A stretch of 64,000 nt of DNA from Talpa occidentalis. Taxonomy: Eukaryota; Chordata; Mammalia; Eulipotyphla; Talpidae. A program made the position numbers and the translations under genes. Numbering within the stretch: the first letter of the stretch is position 1; each line of letters begins with the position of its first letter. Positions 23,604 through 35,105 of this stretch are shown one piece after another. Where the stretch lies: assembly GCF_014898055.3 (NCBI RefSeq), contig NW_023601433.1, positions 19,767,641 through 19,831,640 on the forward strand. The letters run 5' to 3'. The notes under the pieces were generated by a model. The model saw only the letters and a list, made by a program, of their open reading frames with translations, had not been told where the DNA came from and made no database searches.

Positions 23604-24918
23604 TGCGCGCACGCGGAAGAAGAGAAGTCGATGCTTGTGAAGACACAAATTGGCAGGAGGACCTAATCCTGGAGAGGGGGCGTGTGTTAGGTGAAGCCTG
23701 TTAGTGGAGGCTCATTAGAACTCTGTTGGTGTGTGTGGTGTGGAATTACACATTTTAATAGGTGTGAAGCTGTACTCCAAAAATTTATGCAGTGTTATAA
23801 ACTAGTGTAACACACTCATATGTATATTAATTATTGCTTTTGGGTATTTTGCTTACATAACTGCTAAAAACCATGATCCGTTATGGAGGTCTTACTATGT
23901 GGGCCTCTTAGTTGAATTATAGTCTCTGGTATACTATCAGCTTTCCAAACCTCAGATGTGGAGGAAATTTCTAATTCCGTTTATACCACATCTAAGTCAT
24001 GGGTAAGAAAATGTTTGCTCCTCAGTTGATCTATGTAGCCAACATCTGCATCAATAATATAGAAAGTCCTTGAATTTCCTCAAATTATGTCCTGGAAAAA
24101 TGTTCCTCAAATTATGTCCCCTGCAGTTATTTCATTGTTTTCCTTTCCTTTCCATTCTGATTTGGCTAATTTTAATGCCATTCCAATAGGGAATAGTGGT
24201 AGCGAAAGAAATAGACAAGATAGTAAAACATTACTCCTTAATTCCTGTAGCCCTAGGAAAATCAAGTGTCCTCTATTGGTGTGAAAAGAGGAGATTATTT
24301 CCTGATGCAGGAGCACTCACAATGTAATGGAAATGCAGGGTTGTATTGCCATGGTTTTGATCCCTAGCATATTTTGGAATAGGCCCAAGTCCTATTTCAC
24401 AAGCCTAAATAACTAACCTGACCCGGGTTCCAAGGAGGACCATGGATTGTGGCTCATGCTGCACACTTCTCTGCCCCACGGGAGGCATATTGTGGCACCA
24501 CCGTGTAGAGACTTTGGGCCAAGACCTGTTTCCTTTGTTTCCTGAGGGAGGTTCCCCAACTGTGTTTGCATGGAATAGCTGTGAGCCATCTACAAACTTC
24601 CATAATGGAGTTTCCCTTCATATATTAAGTTGTATTCTGTTGTATAGTGATTTGTGGACTAGACAATGTATCAGAATACACTGAAGCAAGTCGATTAGAG
24701 TTGATAAATGAATGTAATGTAACAGAATTAGCTGATTGATTTATTCTCAAAATGTTTATAATTCAGTTAGTTTATGCTTTAGTTTGAGTGACCATGTTTA
24801 TCCCTTCATCATATTGCTCTCTACTATTCTCAAATAGTTTCTCATTAAAGTCTTTTCTCCTTGATCTGCTTTGCAGACTTTCCAAACAAAGACTGCCTCC
24901 TTTTTCCAATGTATTTTT
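23320..24918. other. Unique spacer sequence
   Basis: Single-copy within the window. Apart from the CA repeat I see no gene and no repeat that I can name. Confidence 0.5.
23566..23599. repeat. (CA)n microsatellite
   Basis: About 17 uninterrupted CA units followed by a TACATGCGCGCACGCG run. Confidence 0.97.
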
Positions 24919-25151
24919 TTAAGCATAGAAGAACTGGGGTGTAGCCCAGAGGTGCAGTGGTTGAGAGGATTCACCAGAGAGAGTGGGGAGCAGAACAGGC
25001 AGATGTACTGAAATACATTGCTCAAGGAGCAGCAGGCATGACAGGAGAAGGCTGCTGCACCCTATGTGACTTAGCTCCCTCGTGGGGAATTGAACTCAGG
25101 CCACAGCAGTGACAGAGCTGAGACTTACTCCCTAAGCCACCAGCGAGGCCC
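24919..25151 (-). mobile_element. tRNA-derived SINE, diverged
   Basis: A minus-strand SINE with the complement of the GGTGAATCCTCTC block, the AGCAGGCATGACAGGAGA segment and GCGAGGCCC at its head. It is more diverged than the young type. Confidence 0.8.
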
Positions 25152-25700
25152 TTCCCAATAATTTCTCACTGCGCAGTATTGGCCTATAGAATTTATATAA
25201 ATTAATGTGTCTTTACTGATCAAAGAATCATGTCACAGGCAACTTTTAGATTTAAATTAATTGGTAAGCATGTGTAAGGACTATATACTACATGGTTGAT
25301 ATGAACAGTTTTTCTGGTTTTTAAGTGACTCTGAAAATGAAAAGAGTCTTTGGTAAATGTCAAAGTAAAAACTAATATGAAAATATTTAACCTTTCATTC
25401 TTATCATAAACAAAATGGAAAAAAAAACAAATGGCAGGGTTTCACATTGTAGTCCTGAAGGATAATGCTTTTCAGATCCCTTTTATCCATTTCTTTTAAT
25501 AAAGAGCCCTTCATTAACTTTTTATGTATAAGTTTTCATACGGAATCAGATTGCAATGAAATAACAGTCTAAAGAAAAACACTATGTTTTGAAATAGATG
25601 TAGGTCATTCTGTGCCCATAAATTTTTAAGTAGTTGATGGAAAATTGGTCTAAGTAAGAGATTTTCGTATTTTCAAGTTAGGCTAGTTTTGGATCTGTGG
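25152..25700. other. AT-rich unique sequence
   Basis: Nothing recognisable. AT-rich, with no open frame worth reporting. Confidence 0.5.
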
Positions 25701-25947
25701 GCAAACCATTTACTCTCCCTGGTTTATCTTTCTTCTAACTAATTCTGTGAGTCATAGTCTCTTCTGGTACATCGATATTATTGCAAATAGCAAGATTTAA
25801 TCCGGAGGGGTTTTTAGTACTGAGTAGTATTCGTGTGGTGTGCCATATCTTTTCATAACCAACTCATCTGTTGTGGACCCTTAGGTTGCTTCCATCACTT
25901 GGTATTGAAAATACCAATACAGTGAACATAGGAGTGCACATATCCCT
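25701..25947 (-). mobile_element. Old L1 3' fragment at contig end
   Basis: The plus strand reads as the complement of an L1 ORF2 end and 3' UTR (TGAGTAGTATTCGTG, then CAGTGAACATAGGAGTGCA). The first contig stops inside it. Confidence 0.7.
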
Positions 25948-26047
25948 NNNNNNNNNNNNNNNNNNNNNNNNNNNNNNNNNNNNNNNNNNNNNNNNNNNNN
26001 NNNNNNNNNNNNNNNNNNNNNNNNNNNNNNNNNNNNNNNNNNNNNNN
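25948..26047. other. Assembly gap, 100 N
   Basis: Exactly 100 N, the usual placeholder for a gap of unknown size. The sequence to its right starts in the middle of the duplicated L1 fragment, so the break is probably due to the repeat. Confidence 0.97.
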
Positions 26048-27147
26048 GAAGACCACTGGACTAATGAGGCGATCAAAGAAGAAATTAAAAAATTCTTTGA
26101 ATTGGGCCTCCCCAGTGGCACAGCGGTTGAGCGCTGGGTTGTGAAGCTGCCCGTGGCCTCTGCGGCGCTGTTTCGATCCCCAGCTGCTCCCCGGCCAGCG
26201 GAGGAGGGTTCCACATGGTGCACAGACCTCTCCTGCCGCCTGCTGCTCCCCTCAGCAGTGTACCTCTGTCCTTCTACCTGCTCTGCTACCCGCTCTGGCT
26301 CTGGTGAATTCTCTCACCCTCCCACAATTCTGACTGTACCCAGTGCTGGTATAAATAAATAAATGAATGAATAAATAAATAAAATAAATCATTAAAAAAA
26401 TTCTTTGAATTGAATGACAATGAGGACACCAATTTCCTAAATGTATGGGATGCCAGCAAAAGCAGTGATAAGAGGAAATATATAGCAATAGAGGCTCACA
26501 TCAAGAAACAAGAAAGAACACAAAGAAACACCTAATTTTTGAAGCTCAAAGATCTAGAAAAAGAACCCAAAAAACCCAAAAAACCAGTAGAAGAAATGAA
26601 ATAATAAAAACCAAAGTAGAAATAAATGAAATTGAAACTAAAAAAAAAATCCAAAAGATCAATGAAACCAAGAGCTGGTTCTTTGAAAATATCAATAAAA
26701 TAGACAAACCCCTAGCCAGGCTCACAAAGGAAAAAAGGGAGAAAGCACAAATAAACAGGATCATAAGTGAAAGAGGAGAAATCACAACGGACACAGCAGA
26801 AATCAAAAGAATACTATGAAGAGTTATATGGAAACAATTTCAACAATCCAGAGGAGATGGACAAATTCCTCCAACTCTACAATCACACAAAGCTAGATAA
26901 AGAAGCAGAACCTAAACAGACCAATTACAAACAGCAAATTTGAAATGATAATCAAAAAACCTCCAAAAACAAAAGCCCAGGACCTGATGAATTTACAATG
27001 AATTCTAGCAAACATTCAGAGACAAATTAGTGCCTATCCTTCACAAAATCTTCCAAAAAAATTGAGAAGGAAGGGACAATACCAAACACATTCTATGAAG
27101 CCAACATTACAATATTACCAAAACCAAACAAGGACAAGACAAAAAAG
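26048..27147 (+). mobile_element. L1 ORF2 fragment split by a SINE, copy 2
   Basis: Plus-strand counterpart of 14,059-15,704, missing its left 550 bases at the gap. It ends at the same internal L1 position (near AAACAAGGACAAGAC) as the other copies. Confidence 0.9.
26104..26394 (+). mobile_element. SINE nested in L1 fragment, copy 2
   Basis: The same insertion as at 14,817 and 54,035, with head GGGCCTCCCCAGTGGCACAG and an AAATAAATGAATG tail, then the repeated target ATTCTTTGAATTGAATG. Confidence 0.92.
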
Positions 27148-29370
27148 GATCTGGGGGCACATTGGATAGACGGCACCAATGGTCAGATCAGATCCAATCA
27201 GGTAGCCCAGTCTGGAGACATCTGAATTCTCAGACTAAATCACTATCAGTGACACCTCCTGTAGTTAGGTGTCTAGTCCTGGAAAGGCCTTGCTGGAAAT
27301 CAGCATGCAAACGCTATAGCAGGTGTTACATCTGCAGCATGTGTAGGAAGACCTCTCCCTAACTTCCAGCTCCCCCAGCACAGCAGCCAGGTGCAATGGG
27401 GCATGACCAGCTCCATTGCAGAAGGGGCCCCTGGCACCAGAGTGGTTTTGGGTACATGCCAGTCAGGTTTGAACCTTGCTAGTGCCATTTAAAGGCAGCA
27501 CAGCCTGCCTGCCTGGCTCTTCTGCAGAGCCCACTGTTGGCACAAGACCACGCAACCTCAGGGTAGATAGGGTTTCACATGCTGGTGGGGTTCTGTTTTA
27601 AAGAAGATGTGACATTGTAAAAGGAGCAGTCAGATTTTATCTCACACAGGAGCCAATCAAATGTTGAAATGGTGTCAGTTTTGAAGATGCACCAATCCAG
27701 TATGAAAGGGGGATAACACTGAAGGAAGTATAAGCTGGGACAGTAGTTGGTTTCATGCATTGATTGGGAAACTCCATTTGGACACTCATTTACTGAGACC
27801 TTCATTCATCAAAACCTTCATTCATTGCAGACCTTTGCATATGATCTCTCCTTTTTAAATACTGCTTGACATTTGCTTCCGCCTCTAACTCTGACCCCAT
27901 ATTGCCTGTTGACTGGTGTCACTGGCCTATGTGTAGCATCTCTGGAAAAGCTGTAAATTGGTGCCTGGTCCTGTAACACCACTTGTGAAAAGAGCTGTCT
28001 CCTGTCGGCCTATGTTTGGCAACTTTAAAGAGTGTAACACCGATGCCTGACCCTCCACACCCCCACCTGCTGACTGGCACTGCAGGCATGTGCACCACCA
28101 CCTCTAATCAGCAGCTTCTGATCTTCCAGCACCACTGCTCACTGCCGCCCCTTCCTCCAGAATGCCTGACACAACCTCTTGGTGCAGTTGCTTCTGACAC
28201 TGTCCAGTCCAGCCTTCAGATTTCTGCCTCAGCACCTCCTAGTAAAACAATGTGGCTGCTTGCACTGGGAGTGGCAAATAGTGAAAAGATTGTGTTCTCT
28301 GCTGCTTTCAGAGCAGGCTGCACATACTGGGATAGTGGAGTGGGAAATCACTGCTGCCACTCAGTCTCCAGGCACCTTAGCTTAGGCAGCAGGCTGCAGG
28401 AAAGCCTCTAGGGCTGCTCTGACTTAGGCCTTGCGCATCCCTGTTGCAACTGTGATACCTCCAGCTGCCACTGTGAGTCGGGTCCTGGTTCATCACTTAT
28501 TGGTGTATACTCCAGGCTCTGACTGACAGGACGGGGCCATCCTGCATAAGCAGCTTTTGGTTGGGACTACTGGACGCTGTGGGCACTCTTTGGGGTAGGA
28601 CAGCCAGACATCCGTGGCCTTAAAAATTTTCATTTGCCCCAATGCCCCAAATCACATCCTGCTTGAAGCACCCCAACAGTGTATGCTTTACTCAGAAGCA
28701 CTGCCAAGGGCCAGATGTTCTTCCACAGGGCTCCCATGACTCCTCTAAGGCACTGCTCACCAGGGATTCAATTTCAGGTTGAACCAAGTCTCTTCAAGGC
28801 TGAATTAGTCTTCTGAGACCAGAAAGCTCCCAAGGGATTCCTGAGTTCTCTTAGTGGAGAGGGCCATCTCCCATTGGCACTAAAGAACACAAGCCATCTT
28901 GGTGGCTAATAAATTATTATTGGTATTTGATTCACAGAAGCCTTATCAGGTTTTGTGTCTGAGGGAAATCGAAAACACAGGAAGTAAAATCCTAGTTAGG
29001 ATGCCTAACCCGCAAAAAACACCCTGATGCTCAGCAGGAACTTGGAATAATGGGGTCCAGAGGGCCTGCTCACAGTGTGAGCTGAGAAAACAAGGCAATC
29101 ATATCTTGATGTGCCCCGCAGAGAACATGGGGAAAGGCTTCCTGATACAAACAGCTAACTAACTCCTGACATAAGGTTCTTTGCAGAGAAAAAATGGACA
29201 TTCAAGACAGCAGTAGTACATTCTGGAAAAAGCTGAAGGAATATGTAGTTTAGTACAACTGAATAAATAGTTACAGAGAAGGTATGATTGCTAAGAGATA
29301 ATAGAATCAAGACTGTAAAAACCTTGATTGTCATGCTAAGACAAAGGGGCTGCTCCTAAAGACAATAAGA
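27148..29370. other. Anonymous block with promoter-like boxes, copy 2
   Basis: Plus-strand counterpart of 11,209-14,058. CCAAT is at 27,652-27,657 within AGCCAATCAAATG, and the TATA-like AGTATAAGCTGG is near 27,727-27,738. It lacks the segment equivalent to about 11,935-12,550. No coding frame is conserved. Confidence 0.45.
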
Positions 29371-29618
29371 GGGGCCTCCCGGTGGCGCAGTGGTTGAGCG
29401 CTGGGTTGCTAAGCTGCCCTCAGCCTCTGCAGCGCTGATTCGATTCTGGGCTTCTCCCTGGTCACCTGCGAGGGTCCCACATGGTGGGCAGAACCTCTCC
29501 TGCTGCGGCAGCTCCCCTCAGCAGTGTACTTCGGTCCCTTCTGCCTGCTCTGCTCCCTGCTCTGGCTGTGGTGAATTCTCTCACCCTCCCACGCTTCTGA
29601 CTTTACCCAGTGCTTGTA

Positions 29619-29653
<35 letters not shown>

Positions 29654-29660
29654 ATATTTA
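29371..29660 (+). mobile_element. SINE with long AAAT tail, copy 2
   Basis: Counterpart of 10,911-11,208, with head GGGCCTCCCGGTGGCGCAG and about ten AAAT units at the tail. Confidence 0.92.
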
Positions 29661-30296
29661 AAAAATAAAGACAATAATAAAAGGACCTCGGGCTTCCATA
29701 TGGAGATTCTAATTAGAGTGGAGCAAGCCTGGAGACAAAACGATGAGTGAGGAAGCTGCACAGAAATCAGTTTGGGACTTGGGAGGGAGATATATGTGTT
29801 GAGATTTACCTGCTCGGGAATATCTTAGCATAGGTATCCAGGAGGCAGTTGTAAAAAAGGTCAGATCAGGACTGGAGGTTGAGTTGGAAGTCATCAGTGT
29901 GTAGGTAACGTCATGTGGACTGTGTGCAAAGTTAGTACTAGTTAGTGTGCAAAGTTAGTACAAAGTTAGTGCAAAGTTAGTACAAAGTTAGTACTAGTAC
30001 TGTGTGCAAAGTTAGCAAGACAAGGGCTGATGGGGGAGCCCTATGAGGTATTATAAAAGAAGAGAAACAGAACCACAATGGAAAAAAAATTCATAAGCAG
30101 GGGATTTAGGACATAGAAAATCAGAACATTTTATAGTTTCCATGTCATATTCCAAATGAGCAAAATAGACAGGAAATCGCCAATTTTTTTTCTAGGTATC
30201 TCTACCAATTTGGAAGGCACTCTGAGAAACTCTCCAGTATTTACAGCAAGCAAAAGTTCAATCGAGATTAAATTCTCTTCACAATTGCAGTAAAAG
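29661..30296. other. Anonymous sequence, copy 2
   Basis: Counterpart of 10,339-10,898. No gene visible; it includes the short tandem expansion at 29,920-30,016. Confidence 0.5.
29920..30016. repeat. Copy-2-specific short tandem expansion
   Basis: The motif GCAAAGTTAGTAC is repeated in full or in part about six times. At the same place copy 1 (about 10,630-10,650) has a single unit, so the array grew after duplication. Confidence 0.85.
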
Positions 30297-30541
30297 GACC
30301 TTCCCTCACGGCACAAATAATTAAATCTCAGCATTATGAAGCTGTTTGCAGCACGGAGTTAAATGAGCTGCTCACATGGCGTGGCAGATCTCTCCTGTCT
30401 CTCCTGCTGCTCCCCTCAGCAGTGTATTTCAGTCAATCTGCCTGTTCTGTTCCCCGCTCTGTCTCTGGTGAATCCTCTCACCACCCACACCTCGGGCCTG
30501 TACCCCTGCTCTTGTATGCATAAATAATAAATCTTAAAAAA
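30297..30541 (+). mobile_element. SINE, older subfamily, copy 2
   Basis: Counterpart of 10,092-10,338, with a decayed head (GGACCTTCCCTCACGGCAC) and the GGTGAATCCTCTCACC body. Confidence 0.85.
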
Positions 30542-31290
30542 TAAGAGAACACTATGTGCATAATTTTGACCAAAAAATGTCCACAAGGTACACATATCAA
30601 AAAGCAAGAAGCAACAAGTGTTGGTGGGGATATGGAGTCAAAAGAACAATTTTCCACTGTTGCTGTAGGTAGTCTGGTGTCGCTCCTATGGAAAACAGTA
30701 TGGAGTTTTCTCAAAAGACTAAAAGTGGATCTGCCACGTGACCCAGTAATCCTACCCCTAGGTTTCTACCGCCGAAATACAAAAACACTAATTTGAAAGG
30801 AAACTTGCTCTCCCAAGTTTATTGCTGCACTATTTACAATAGACAAGATGTGGGGACAATTTGTGTCCAATCAGATAAATGGATCAAGAAGATGTGATGT
30901 GTATACACAATGGAATACTACTCAGCAATGAAAAAAGATAAACTCTTGCCATTTACAGCAACACGGATGGAAGTAAAAGGCATTATGCGTAGTGAAATAA
31001 GTCACTAGGAAAAAGACAATACCAGGTCCATCACTTGTACGTGGACTATAGAGAAACCAAATAAAGCGTCATGTAACATCAAACTTTAATACTAATCCTT
31101 GCCCACTGGTCACAGAACTCAGGTCCCCAAGGGGAAGAAAAATAGGGAGTTGTGAGAAAGACGCGGGAGAAATCACAATGGCTATGGGGGCAGACCGCGG
31201 GTGCTTTTGCAGTGGGTGCACTTTGGTGACTGCACATAGGGCACAGAGACCTTATAAAATACTAACACTGGTGGAAACCCCTCTTACTCA
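30542..31290 (+). mobile_element. L1 3' end and flank, copy 2
   Basis: Counterpart of 9,311-10,090. It encodes the old L1 C-terminus (SLLWKTVWSFLKRLKVDLP) and the MEYYSAMKKDKL-like end near 30,910-30,950. Confidence 0.75.
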
Positions 31291-31732
31291 ATTACATTTT
31301 AAAATATTATTTTTTATTGACTCCTTGAACAAAAATAACATATAGGTTAAGGGAGAAAGGATTTTGAGTGGGAATTGCAGAAGGGACCTACACCCAGAAG
31401 TAACATAAATCCCAAATAAATAATTAAACAGTACACCTCAAACAACCTGAGAAATAAAACAAAGAATAACTAAAATAAATAAAAGAATGGAATTATTTAA
31501 ATTGGAGCAGAAATAAATGAAACACAAGTCAAAAAGCCAAAACAAAGATCCATGAAGTAAGAGTTACTTCTTCAATAAACACCATTGATAAATCTTTAGC
31601 TAGGCTAACAATGGAAGCAAGAGAAAATTTATGATAGAATTAGAAAAAAAATGGAAATTACTACAGCTAGCAGAGAAATATAAAGGTCATGAGAGCACTA
31701 TGACTGACTATGCTAGCAAATTCAATAATGCT
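31291..31732 (+). mobile_element. L1 ORF2 fragment, copy 2
   Basis: Counterpart of 8,898-9,310, on the plus strand and strongly decayed. Confidence 0.75.
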
Positions 31733-31987
31733 TTTTTCTTTTTTTAAAGATTTATTTATTTATGCTTATAATAACTGGGGTACAGGCCGGAGGTGTGGGA
31801 GGGTGAGAGGATTCGCCAGAGACAGAGTGGGGAGCAGAACAAGCAGACTGACGAAATACACCACTGAGGGGAGCAGCAGGCAAGACAGGAGAGGCCTGCC
31901 GCGCCATGGGGGTAGCTCCGAGGACAGTGGGTATCATACAGGTACTGCAGAGGCTGAGGACAGCTTCACAGCGTTGCACTCAACTGC
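31733..31987 (-). mobile_element. SINE, older subfamily, copy 2
   Basis: Counterpart of 8,622-8,897, but its last 20 or so bases (the SINE head) are deleted, so it runs straight into the L1 fragment. Confidence 0.85.
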
Positions 31988-32285
31988 TATAGGTCTTTCA
32001 TCTCTTTCATTAGGTTCATTCCCAAGTATTTGATTTTTTTGTTTCAGTTATATAAGGGATGATTTTCTTGATTTCTTCTTCTGCAGACTGTTTGTGTATA
32101 GTAAGGCTACTGATTTTTGTGTGATTTTGAATCCTGCCACTTTATGAACTGGTTGATTATTTTGAGTAGTTTTTCTGTAGAGTTTTTAGGGTTCTCGGTG
32201 TATATTATCGTATTGTCTGCAAATAGTGATAGTTTTGCTTCTTCTTTCCCCATCTGCATTCCTTGTATGTTTATAGACATAGGTA
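31988..32285 (-). mobile_element. L1 RT fragment, copy 2
   Basis: Counterpart of 8,335-8,620. The minus strand reads [16 protein letters not shown], an inactivated FADD box. Confidence 0.85.
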
Positions 32286-32880
32286 TTGACACTGATTTGG
32301 ACTGTGAGGCACTTCTAAAATTAAGCCTACAGATTAAAATACAGCAAAAAAAAAAAACTCAATGTAAACCTTTATGTATGTATGTATATATGTATGATGA
32401 TGTAAACCTTTATGACATCACATGTGACATTTGTCATTTGAAGTACTTTGAAATATTGCTTCAAACAAAGTTTCCCTAGTCAAACTGTTTGCATCTATTT
32501 CCTGATGGAGAGTGAGAAAATGTTCCCATGTAAAAAGGCAAGGGGACAGTCAAAATGTACTGTACTTTAGAATGTTCTTGTTTTAGGACTGGTTTGGGTC
32601 AGTCAACAGCATTCTTCCCATAAGCAAAACTGTGTCAGGAGCTCAAGACACAGGAGGAAATTCCATTCTAGCATGAAATTCTGAAAACATGTCAGTATGA
32701 TTTAGGTGCAGATGACACTGTGAAGGGAGGAGAGGATGTGGTTCAGGAAGAAAGGTGGTCAGAAGTGACATGTGGGTTGGAGGAAAGCAAAGTCAGAGAA
32801 CTGGTAGGCGCATCTGGGGATTCTGCAAGAACAAGAGCAAATGCCCCAGGTGGCAACAGGATGTGGCAGAAAGAAGGACA
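32286..32880. other. Anonymous sequence, copy 2
   Basis: Counterpart of 7,736-8,334; no gene seen. By eye it differs from copy 1 at only a few positions per 100 bases. Confidence 0.5.
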
Positions 32881-33298
32881 CCCAAATATCCCAAAATAGA
32901 TGACAGGATCAAGAAGATGTGGTGCATATAAACAATGGAATATGACTCCGCAATCAAAAAAGATAAACACATGCAATTTGCAGCAACATGGATGGAGCTG
33001 GAAGGGGTCATGCTTGGGCAAAATAAGCCAGAAAGAAAAAGAAAAACACCAGATGGTCCTACTCATAGCAGGAATTTAGAAAACCTAGATAAGGGACCAG
33101 GAAAATATTAATTATAATAAAGTAAAAATCACAATCAACAGCAACTACAAGCCAGAGACACACTACCGTGCAGGGCAGGAGGGAGTAGGATCAAACAAGG
33201 GGGTTGGGAATTGTACGGGGACTATAACCAAGGTGAAAATGCATACATTGGCAAAAATGAAAAATGATGTAAAAATACATAAAATTAAAGACAAAAAA
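32881..33298 (+). mobile_element. Older L1 3' end, copy 2 (empty L1 site)
   Basis: Counterpart of 7,327-7,735. Its A-rich tail ends near 33,298 and still has the single uninterrupted target in which copy 1 carries the full-length L1. Confidence 0.85.
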
Positions 33299-34221
33299 GA
33301 AGGGCAGCTCACCCAGCAGGGCTGGACAGGGAGGGGAGGTGGGCGGGGGCAGGGCTGAGGCCAGCGGGGCAGGGAAGCCTGTGCAAAGGGGTTTTGGGGT
33401 AGTGTCAAGCCCAGCAGGGCCACGGGAAGGCGTGAGGCCAGCGAGCGATGATCTGATTGATGCTCTCGCTCTTCCCTGGGTGTGGGGGAGGTTGAAGGAA
33501 GGGGAGGAACCAGTGCGGGGCCGCAGCCCTGGCCCGTGACGCGCAGCATCCCAGGCTGGTGGGGGCATCGTGGGTTCTCAGAGGCGAGAGGGATGCGGAG
33601 CCTCCGTGGGGTTTGCAGCCCCTGAGGCTGAGGCGGGCATGGACACAGGCGGCCAAAGATCGCGGACTCCCCCGAGGTGGCCGTGGAGGTTGGGGAGAAA
33701 GACGGGAACGGGCCCGCAAGTCCACCCCAGACACCGGAGAGGCTCCGACCTCTCTGCGTGGCAGCCGGGAGCAGCGGTGGTCGCAGGAGGAGCAGCACGG
33801 CCTCTCCTGGGTCAGGTCCCCGGGGGGCGGAACCAAGATAACCTGCTCTGGGCGTCCTGTCCCCCGAGAGGATTGGACACCCTCCACCCTCCGGGCCTGG
33901 GACACGTGGTGCTGGGGCCACCGGGCCCGAACCCCGAGCCCCGAGCCCAGGCTCTGAGCCTCTGGGCTCTGGCCGCGCCCCAGGCTGCTCAGGGGAGACC
34001 TGGTCCTCAGCGGATGCTGTGCGTGAGTGATCAGGGTTGGCCTGGCGGGGGGAACCTGCAGCCTGAGCAGCAGCGGACCCCACTGCTCACGCGAACCCAC
34101 CACTTCCAGGAGCCAGGCCGTACCCCGAGGGGCGCAGGGCCACAGCGTCTGGACCTGGCCTTTGCCAACCTCTGCTCCCCGACCCCGAGTTCTAGCATGA
34201 AGCAGATTTATTTTAAATAGT
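33299..34221. other. CpG-dense GC-rich block, copy 2
   Basis: Counterpart of 126-995. CpG is frequent, especially at 33,560-33,990, which is rare in bulk mammalian DNA and points to a CpG island. It sits about 1-2 kb upstream of the kinase promoter. A minus-strand frame of about 306 codons is open here but is not maintained in copy 3, so I do not call it a gene. Confidence 0.55.
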
Positions 34222-34471
34222 CTTTTTTTTTAAAACATATATTTATACAGGAACCGGGGTACAGGCCAGAGTTGTGAGGGTGAGAGGATTCACCAGAGAC
34301 AGAGCGGGGAGCAGAACAGGCAGACTGATGAAATACACTGCTGAGGGGCGCAGCGGGCAGGAAAGGGGAGGTCTGCTCACCTGCCTTGCGGGCCGGGAAT
34401 CGAACCGTTGCTGCAGAGGTGCGGACAGCTCCACAGAGCTGCACTCAACCCGCTGCGCCAACGGGAGCCCC
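34222..34471 (-). mobile_element. tRNA-derived SINE, variant subfamily, copy 2
   Basis: A minus-strand SINE whose head complement reads GGGCTCCCGTTGGCGCAG and whose B box survives (complement of GGTTCGATTCCCGG). Shared with 61,741-61,994; lost from copy 1 in the kinase deletion. Confidence 0.85.
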
Positions 34472-35012
34472 AGACGCAGATATTTCCAAGCCAGAAATCT
34501 CGGGGGGAGCTGACCAGCCCCAGCTGCCCCCAGCCCCGTCTGAGTCAGGTCAGGGGGTGTCCCCACAGCACTGCGGGGGGCTGGGGCGGACACCACCTGC
34601 AGGGCCCGCGTTACAGTTTCTGCCGCCCTGGGAGCCGACCCGGCCTCCGGCCTACGAGGACGCCGAGGGGCACACGCAGCTTGTGGGCCAAACGGGGAAC
34701 CATGTCCCAGAGAGTTTTCAATGTCTGGGTGTGAAGAGCGGACTGTCGCGTCTCATGCTCCAAACATGTTGTTTTATTGTGCCCATGGATGTGTCGCGTC
34801 ATGTGAGACGCATCAGGGTTTGAGGGGGACTGTGTGGAGAGACCCTAAAAGCCGAAACCTGGGACAGGTGCTCGCGACAGAGGACACGGCCTCGCCAGTG
34901 CCCCGCGGGCTTCTGGATCGGGGTGGACTCCAGTCTCCAGGGAGTCTGTCCACACACCTCTTGGAGGTTGCTGTGCCGTGAAGGCTGAATGGCCCCCGGG
35001 GTGCCCTCTGCC
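34472..35012. other. GC-rich upstream region of the kinase
   Basis: GC-rich, with no gene of its own that I recognise. Only its first 115 bases remain in copy 3 and none in copy 1. Confidence 0.5.
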
Positions 35013-35105
35013 GGGGGCGTGGCCTCTGCTCTGACGCCACAAAGAGCTCTGTGACGTCACCCACCGAGCCTACTTAAGCCCCCGCGTGGACCGCGGCGGT
35101 GTAGG
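35013..35105 (+). promoter_or_regulatory. Predicted kinase core promoter: GC box, CRE, TATA-like
   Basis: In order: a GC/KLF-type box GGGGGCGTGGCC near 35,013, a CRE half-like TGACGCCA at 35,032, a full CRE palindrome TGACGTCA at 35,052-35,059, and a TATA-like TACTTAAG at 35,071-35,078. A start of transcription near 35,100 would fit. CRE plus a TATA-like box close to the start is a common layout of promoters driven by CREM in spermatids. That would fit a sperm kinase but is inferred. Both flanking copies lack this segment. Confidence 0.6.
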
